Below, piece by piece: positions 15,831 to 18,794 of a stretch of DNA of 18,794 nucleotides. This stretch comes from JBOGZI01 sp050697275. GTDB taxonomy: Bacteria > Actinomycetota > Thermoleophilia > Solirubrobacterales > 70-9. Within the stretch, counting starts at the first letter, position 1, and the number at the start of each line of letters is the position of its first letter. A model generated the notes under the pieces. That model searched no databases and had not been told where the DNA came from. It saw only the letters and a program-made list of their open reading frames with translations. A program made the position numbers and the translations under genes. The stretch spans positions 1-18,794 of the forward strand of contig JBOGZI010000183.1 in the NCBI GenBank assembly GCA_050697275.1. The letters run 5' to 3'.

Positions 15831-16841
15831 TCAGGACGAGGCCGCGGCGAGCTCGCTGCGGATCTTCGACGGGAGCATGAAGCGGACGTCCTCGTCGACC
15901 GTCCGCAGCTCCGACACGTCGGACGCGCCGCGCTCGCGGAAGAAGGAGATCAGCCGCGCGACCAGCTCCTCCGGGGCGCTCGCGCCCGAGGTGATCCCCA
16001 CGGTCTCCACCCCTTCGAGCCATGACTCGTCCACCTGGAGGTGGTTGTCGATCAGGTAGGAGGCGGCTCCGTGCTCGCGAGCGACCTCCACCAGCCGGTT
16101 CGAGTTCGACGAGTTGGTGGAGCCGATCACCAGGACCAGGTCGCATTCCCGGGCGAGCTCCTTGACCGCCTGCTGGCGGTTGGTCGTCGCGTAACAGATG
16201 TCGTCGGTCTTCGGGCCGGTGATCTTCGGGAACCGCTCCTTGAGCCGCTCGATGATCGAGGTCGTCTCACCCACCGAGAGCGTGGTCTGGGTGATGTAGG
16301 CGACCTTGTCGGGGTCGTCCACCTCGAGCCCGTCGACGTCGGCCTCGGTCTGCACCAGGACGATGTTCTCCGGAGCCTCGCCGGTGGTCCCCTCGACCTC
16401 CTCGTGGCCCTGGTGGCCGACCAGGAAGATCGTGTAGCCCTCCTCGGCGAACTTGCGGGCCTCGACGTGGACCTTCGTCACCAGCGGACAGGTCGCGTCG
16501 ATCGTGCGCAGGTTCCGCTGCGCAGCGTTCTCGTGCACACTGGGCGCGACGCCGTGGGCGGAGAAGACGACCATCTCGCCCTCGGGGACCTCGGTCTCCT
16601 GGTCGACGAAGATCGCACCCCGCTTCTCGAGCTCGTGCACCACGTGCTTGTTGTGGACGATCTCCTTGCGCACGTAGACGGGAGCCCCGTAGAGGTCGAG
16701 CGCGTGTTCGACGGTCTCCACGGCTCGATCGACGCCCGCGCAATAGCCGCGCGGCGCCGCGAGCAGCACCCGTCGCGGGCCCACCAGAGTCGTGCGAGGG
16801 CGCTCCGAAGGGGCGACCCGGTTGAAGTCGGGGGATGACAC
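15831..16841 (-). CDS. ispH: 4-hydroxy-3-methylbut-2-enyl diphosphate reductase (IspH/LytB)
   Basis: Last enzyme of the MEP isoprenoid pathway: it reduces HMBPP to IPP and DMAPP with a [4Fe-4S] cluster. Numbering from GTG at 16839-16841 (336 residues), the cluster Cys are Cys34 (PRGYCAGV), Cys118 (IDATCPLV) and Cys216 (DDICYATTNRQ). Substrate-site residues are His63 (EIVHN), His96 (FSAHGV), and His146 and Glu148 (GHEEVEGT). The SNSNRL motif is also present. The frame is open to 17018, and ATG at 16874 or GTG at 16880 are alternatives. The GTG at 16841 is preferred because a promoter (16852-16880) ends just before it and because the length suits the family. It needs Fe-S clusters, as made by the Suf proteins in this window. 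It diverges from the WS/DGAT gene. Confidence 0.95.
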   Translation of the reverse strand: MSSPDFNRVAPSERPRTTLVGPRRVLLAAPRGYCAGVDRAVETVEHALDLYGAPVYVRKEIVHNKHVVHELEKRGAIFVDQETEVPEGEMVVFSAHGVAPSVHENAAQRNLRTIDATCPLVTKVHVEARKFAEEGYTIFLVGHQGHEEVEGTTGEAPENIVLVQTEADVDGLEVDDPDKVAYITQTTLSVGETTSIIERLKERFPKITGPKTDDICYATTNRQQAVKELARECDLVLVIGSTNSSNSNRLVEVAREHGAASYLIDNHLQVDESWLEGVETVGITSGASAPEELVARLISFFRERGASDVSELRTVDEDVRFMLPSKIRSELAAASS

Positions 16842-16851
16842 GTCCAGGCAA

Positions 16852-16880
16852 AGGGTACCCGGGACCGCCGGCATGGTCAC
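16852..16880 (-). promoter_or_regulatory. ispH promoter, nearly leaderless
   Basis: On the minus strand GTGACC (16875-16880; four of six to TTGACA), a 17-base spacer, then TACCCT (16852-16857, TAnnnT). The GTG start is ten bases after the -10, so a start site about seven bases downstream leaves a leader of about three bases. The -10 lies within the palindrome GGGTACCC (16853-16860). Confidence 0.5.
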
Positions 16881-16905
16881 ACCCGTCGCCCAGGACGCCT
16901 CCGCT

Positions 16906-16934
16906 TTGTGCCGGTGGGCGGGGGCGGCTAGATT
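16906..16934 (+). promoter_or_regulatory. WS/DGAT promoter, leaderless
   Basis: TTGTGC (16906-16911), a 17-base spacer, then TAGATT (16929-16934, TAnnnT). Exactly seven bases separate it from the GTG at 16942, and no ribosome-binding site is present. The transcript would begin at or next to the start codon. Confidence 0.5.
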
Positions 16935-16941
16935 TGAGCAC

Positions 16942-18384
16942 GTGCTGCAGGGCCATCTCGACCGGTTGACCTCGATCGACGCCTCGTTCCTCACGAACGA
17001 GACCTCCAACGCGCACATGCACGTCGGCGCGGTGCTGATCTTCGAGGGGCCGCCGCCCGACTACGAGGACTTACTCGCGCACGTCGAGAGCCGGCTGTCC
17101 CTGGTGCCGCGCTTCCGCCAGAAGCTCGCCTTCCCGCCGATGCAGACGGGTCGGCCCTTCTGGATCGACGACCCCAACTTCAACCTCCGCTATCACGTGC
17201 GTCATTCGGCCCTCCCCTCCCCGGGCTCCGAGGAGCAGCTTCAGAACCTCGTCGGCCGGCTCTTCTCGCAGGCGCTCGACCGCTCCAAGCCGCTCTGGGA
17301 GATCTGGCTCGTGCAGGGGCTCGAGAAGAACCGCTTCGCGCTGATCAACAAGACCCACCACGCGCTCGTCGACGGCGTGGCCGGCGTCGACATCGCCACT
17401 GTGCTCTTCGACCTGAAGCCGGTTCCCGAGCCGGCCGAGCCCGACGACTGGGTGCCGCGCCCTGCCCCCGCTTCGGCCGAGCTCGCGGCGCGGGGGATGA
17501 TGGAGGTCGTCGAGTCGCCCCTGAAGCTGACTCGGCGGGCCGCCAAGGCGGCCCTGCAACCGATGCGGGCGACGCGGAAGGCGATCGACGCGGGCGAGGC
17601 GCTCGCCGAGGTGGCCTGGAACTTCGCCAACCCCGCCCCCGACCTGCCGCTCAACGTCGAGATCGGCTCGCACCGGCGGTTCTACTGGACGCGCGCCCAG
17701 CTCGACGACTACAAGCGGATCAAGGACCAGCTCGGCGGTACGGTCAACGACGTCGTCCTCACCGTGGTCAGCGGAGCGCTGCGGAACTGGCTCCGCAGCC
17801 GCGGGATCGCCACGGAGGGCCTGGAGCTGCGCGCGCTCGTGCCGGTCTCGATCCGGGCCGAGGACGAGCGGGGCGCGACCGGCAACCGGATCGCGGCGAT
17901 GCGCGGGCCGCTCCCCGTCTATATCGAGGACCCCGTCCAGCGGCTGGCCGTGATCAGGGCAGCGATGGGCGAGCTGAAGGAGTCGAAACAGGCGCTGGGG
18001 GCCGAGGTGATCTCGCGATTCAACGACTTCGCCCCGCCGACCCTGCTCGCCCAGGCATCGCGGATCAACTTCTCCACCCGGCTCTTCAACCTGATCGTCA
18101 CCAACGTCCCCGGCCCGCAGATCCCCCTCTACGTGCTCGGCCGGGAGCTGCAGGACGTCTTCCCGGTCGCCTTCCTGCCGGAGAACCACGCGCTCGCGAT
18201 CGCGGTGATGAGCTACAACGGCGGCATCGACTTCGGTCTGCTCGCCGACTACGACTCGATGGAGGACGTCGACCTGATCGCCACCGCCCTCACCGAGTCG
18301 CTGGCCGAGCTGCTCGTGGCCGCCAACTCGAAGAAGTCGAAGGTCGAGGCGGACATCGCCGCCGGAGCCGACCTCCCCGGCTAG
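16942..18384 (+). CDS. Wax ester synthase / diacylglycerol acyltransferase (WS/DGAT)
   Basis: A 480-residue O-acyltransferase of the bacterial WS/DGAT family, which joins acyl-CoA to diacylglycerol or long-chain alcohols to make storage lipid. The active-site motif HHxxxDG is intact as His139-His140-Ala-Leu-Val-Asp144-Gly145. The start (LTSIDASFL, then AHMHVGAVLIFEG), the PLWEIWLVQGL block, the NDVVLTVVSGALRNWL block and the TNVPGPQIPLYVLGREL block are all family hallmarks. The open frame extends upstream to 16792, but homology begins at the GTG at 16942, directly after a promoter-like pair. Length is normal. It diverges from ispH and ends seven bases from the next convergent gene. Confidence 0.96.
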   Translation: MLQGHLDRLTSIDASFLTNETSNAHMHVGAVLIFEGPPPDYEDLLAHVESRLSLVPRFRQKLAFPPMQTGRPFWIDDPNFNLRYHVRHSALPSPGSEEQLQNLVGRLFSQALDRSKPLWEIWLVQGLEKNRFALINKTHHALVDGVAGVDIATVLFDLKPVPEPAEPDDWVPRPAPASAELAARGMMEVVESPLKLTRRAAKAALQPMRATRKAIDAGEALAEVAWNFANPAPDLPLNVEIGSHRRFYWTRAQLDDYKRIKDQLGGTVNDVVLTVVSGALRNWLRSRGIATEGLELRALVPVSIRAEDERGATGNRIAAMRGPLPVYIEDPVQRLAVIRAAMGELKESKQALGAEVISRFNDFAPPTLLAQASRINFSTRLFNLIVTNVPGPQIPLYVLGRELQDVFPVAFLPENHALAIAVMSYNGGIDFGLLADYDSMEDVDLIATALTESLAELLVAANSKKSKVEADIAAGADLPG

Positions 18385-18391
18385 CCTCGGC

Positions 18392-18794
18392 CTACCGCCG
18401 TCTTCGCCTCTTCTTCTTCTTCTTATTCTTCTTCTTCTTCTTGAGCCGGATCTTCGCGTCCGCGCTCGCCGGGAGACCCTCCGAGTTGCCCGCCTTGTCC
18501 ACGGCGATCGAGAGGAACTCGTAACGGCGACCGCGCTTGGCTGTGAACCTGAGCTTGCTCTTCCCGGTCTTGCCGATCTGCCGGTAGCGGCCGCCGTTGG
18601 CGGCGGCGAACACAGTCACCGCTTCGACGCCGGAGACGGGGAGCTCACTCGAGCAGTTGGGGCCATCCGCGCTCTTCAGGTGCAGGACTACGTTGCCGCG
18701 CTTGCGCCGCTTGCCGCGCTTGCGCCGCTTGCCGCGCTTGCGCCGCTTGCCGCGCTTGCGCCGCTTCGCCGCCTGCGCCGTCGCGGTGGTGGCC
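18392..18794 (-). CDS. Polybasic secreted protein (5' partial)
   Basis: The frame is open to the right edge, so the N-terminus is missing; about 134 codons are in the window. The first visible residues ATTATAQAA look like the end of a signal peptide. Four perfect copies of a KRRKRG-type hexapeptide follow at once. A domain of about 75 residues comes next (NVVLHLKSADGPNCSSELPV, then GGRYRQIGKTGKSKLRFTAKRGRRYEFLSIAVDKAGNSEGLPA). Its second half resembles the edge of the FN3/Ig-like modules with a YxFxSIAxDxAGNxE motif found in exported Thermoleophilia proteins. The C-terminus is a run of about ten Lys (one Asn) and five Arg. I do not know its function; the basic ends suggest binding to an anionic polymer. 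It is convergent with WS/DGAT, seven bases away. Confidence 0.75.
   Translation of the reverse strand, partial: ATTATAQAAKRRKRGKRRKRGKRRKRGKRRKRGNVVLHLKSADGPNCSSELPVSGVEAVTVFAAANGGRYRQIGKTGKSKLRFTAKRGRRYEFLSIAVDKAGNSEGLPASADAKIRLKKKKKNKKKKKRRRRR
18693..18764 (-). repeat. Four perfect 18-bp tandem repeats
   Basis: The unit TTGCCGCGCTTGCGCCGC (plus strand) occurs four times without mismatch at 18693-18710, 18711-18728, 18729-18746 and 18747-18764. Read on the minus strand it encodes the hexapeptide KRRKRG (register may be shifted). Identity at the DNA level, including third positions, suggests recent expansion. Confidence 0.9.

Noticed and set aside
17071..18189. Minus-strand frame of 372 codons inside the WS/DGAT gene
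   Set aside because: It is fully antisense to a gene with an intact HHxxxDG motif; its composition is that of a shadow frame.
18693..18764. Possible CRISPR-like or regulatory repeat array
   Set aside because: The units are directly adjacent, with no spacers, are a whole number of codons long and lie in an open frame, so this is a coding tandem repeat.

Overview
The window is a compact, GC-rich stretch of bacterial chromosome, most likely from an actinobacterium of the Thermoleophilia/Solirubrobacterales type. This placement is inference. It rests on strong G/C at third codon positions, secreted proteins with Lys-rich C-terminal domains of the kind common in that group, a Gram-positive-type SufB with a Rieske partner, a WS/DGAT acyltransferase, IspH of the MEP pathway, and several starts that look leaderless behind TAnnnT-type -10 boxes. 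I see no mobile elements, tRNA, rRNA, CRISPR or phage genes. Two genes run off the edges: a diguanylate cyclase on the left and a polybasic secreted protein on the right.

Layout. 1-1833 (+): membrane PAS-GGDEF protein, then an alanine-rich hypothetical protein. 1834-5732 (-): a secreted protein with a basic C-terminal domain, a small membrane-anchored protein, LemA, and a DUF2207 membrane protein whose start overlaps the LemA stop. 5843-8893 (+): Rieske ferredoxin, sufB and sufD, tightly overlapping (Fe-S cluster assembly), followed at 8995 by a secreted NlpC/P60-like protein and at 9675 by a ZIP metal transporter. 10417-10569 (-): an unlisted 50-residue membrane protein, divergent from a lipoprotein at 10670-11092 (+). 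13817-11093 (-): a four-gene operon of a heme-oxygenase-fold di-iron protein, a small single-pass membrane protein, a cupredoxin-like protein and a polytopic membrane protein of about ten helices. 13871-14704 (+): a thioredoxin-fold protein with a degenerate active site. 14792-15817 (+): a secreted trypsin-like protease. 16841-15831 (-): ispH, back to back with the WS/DGAT gene at 16942-18384 (+). 18392-18794 (-): a partial polybasic secreted protein with a perfect 18-bp tandem repeat.

The best candidate for an undescribed system is the operon at 11093-13817. It joins a putative di-iron oxidase, a His-rich but Cys-less cupredoxin-like domain and a polytopic protein whose predicted mature N-terminus is a histidine. 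All three suggest metal or redox work at the membrane. The function is inferred from motifs and neighbours only.

Intergenic space is small: no gap reaches 300 bases. The largest gaps (5733-5842, 8894-8994, 9589-9674, 10570-10669, 16842-16941) hold promoter-like elements or hairpins where noted. Two convergent gene pairs have abutting stop codons with no bases between them.
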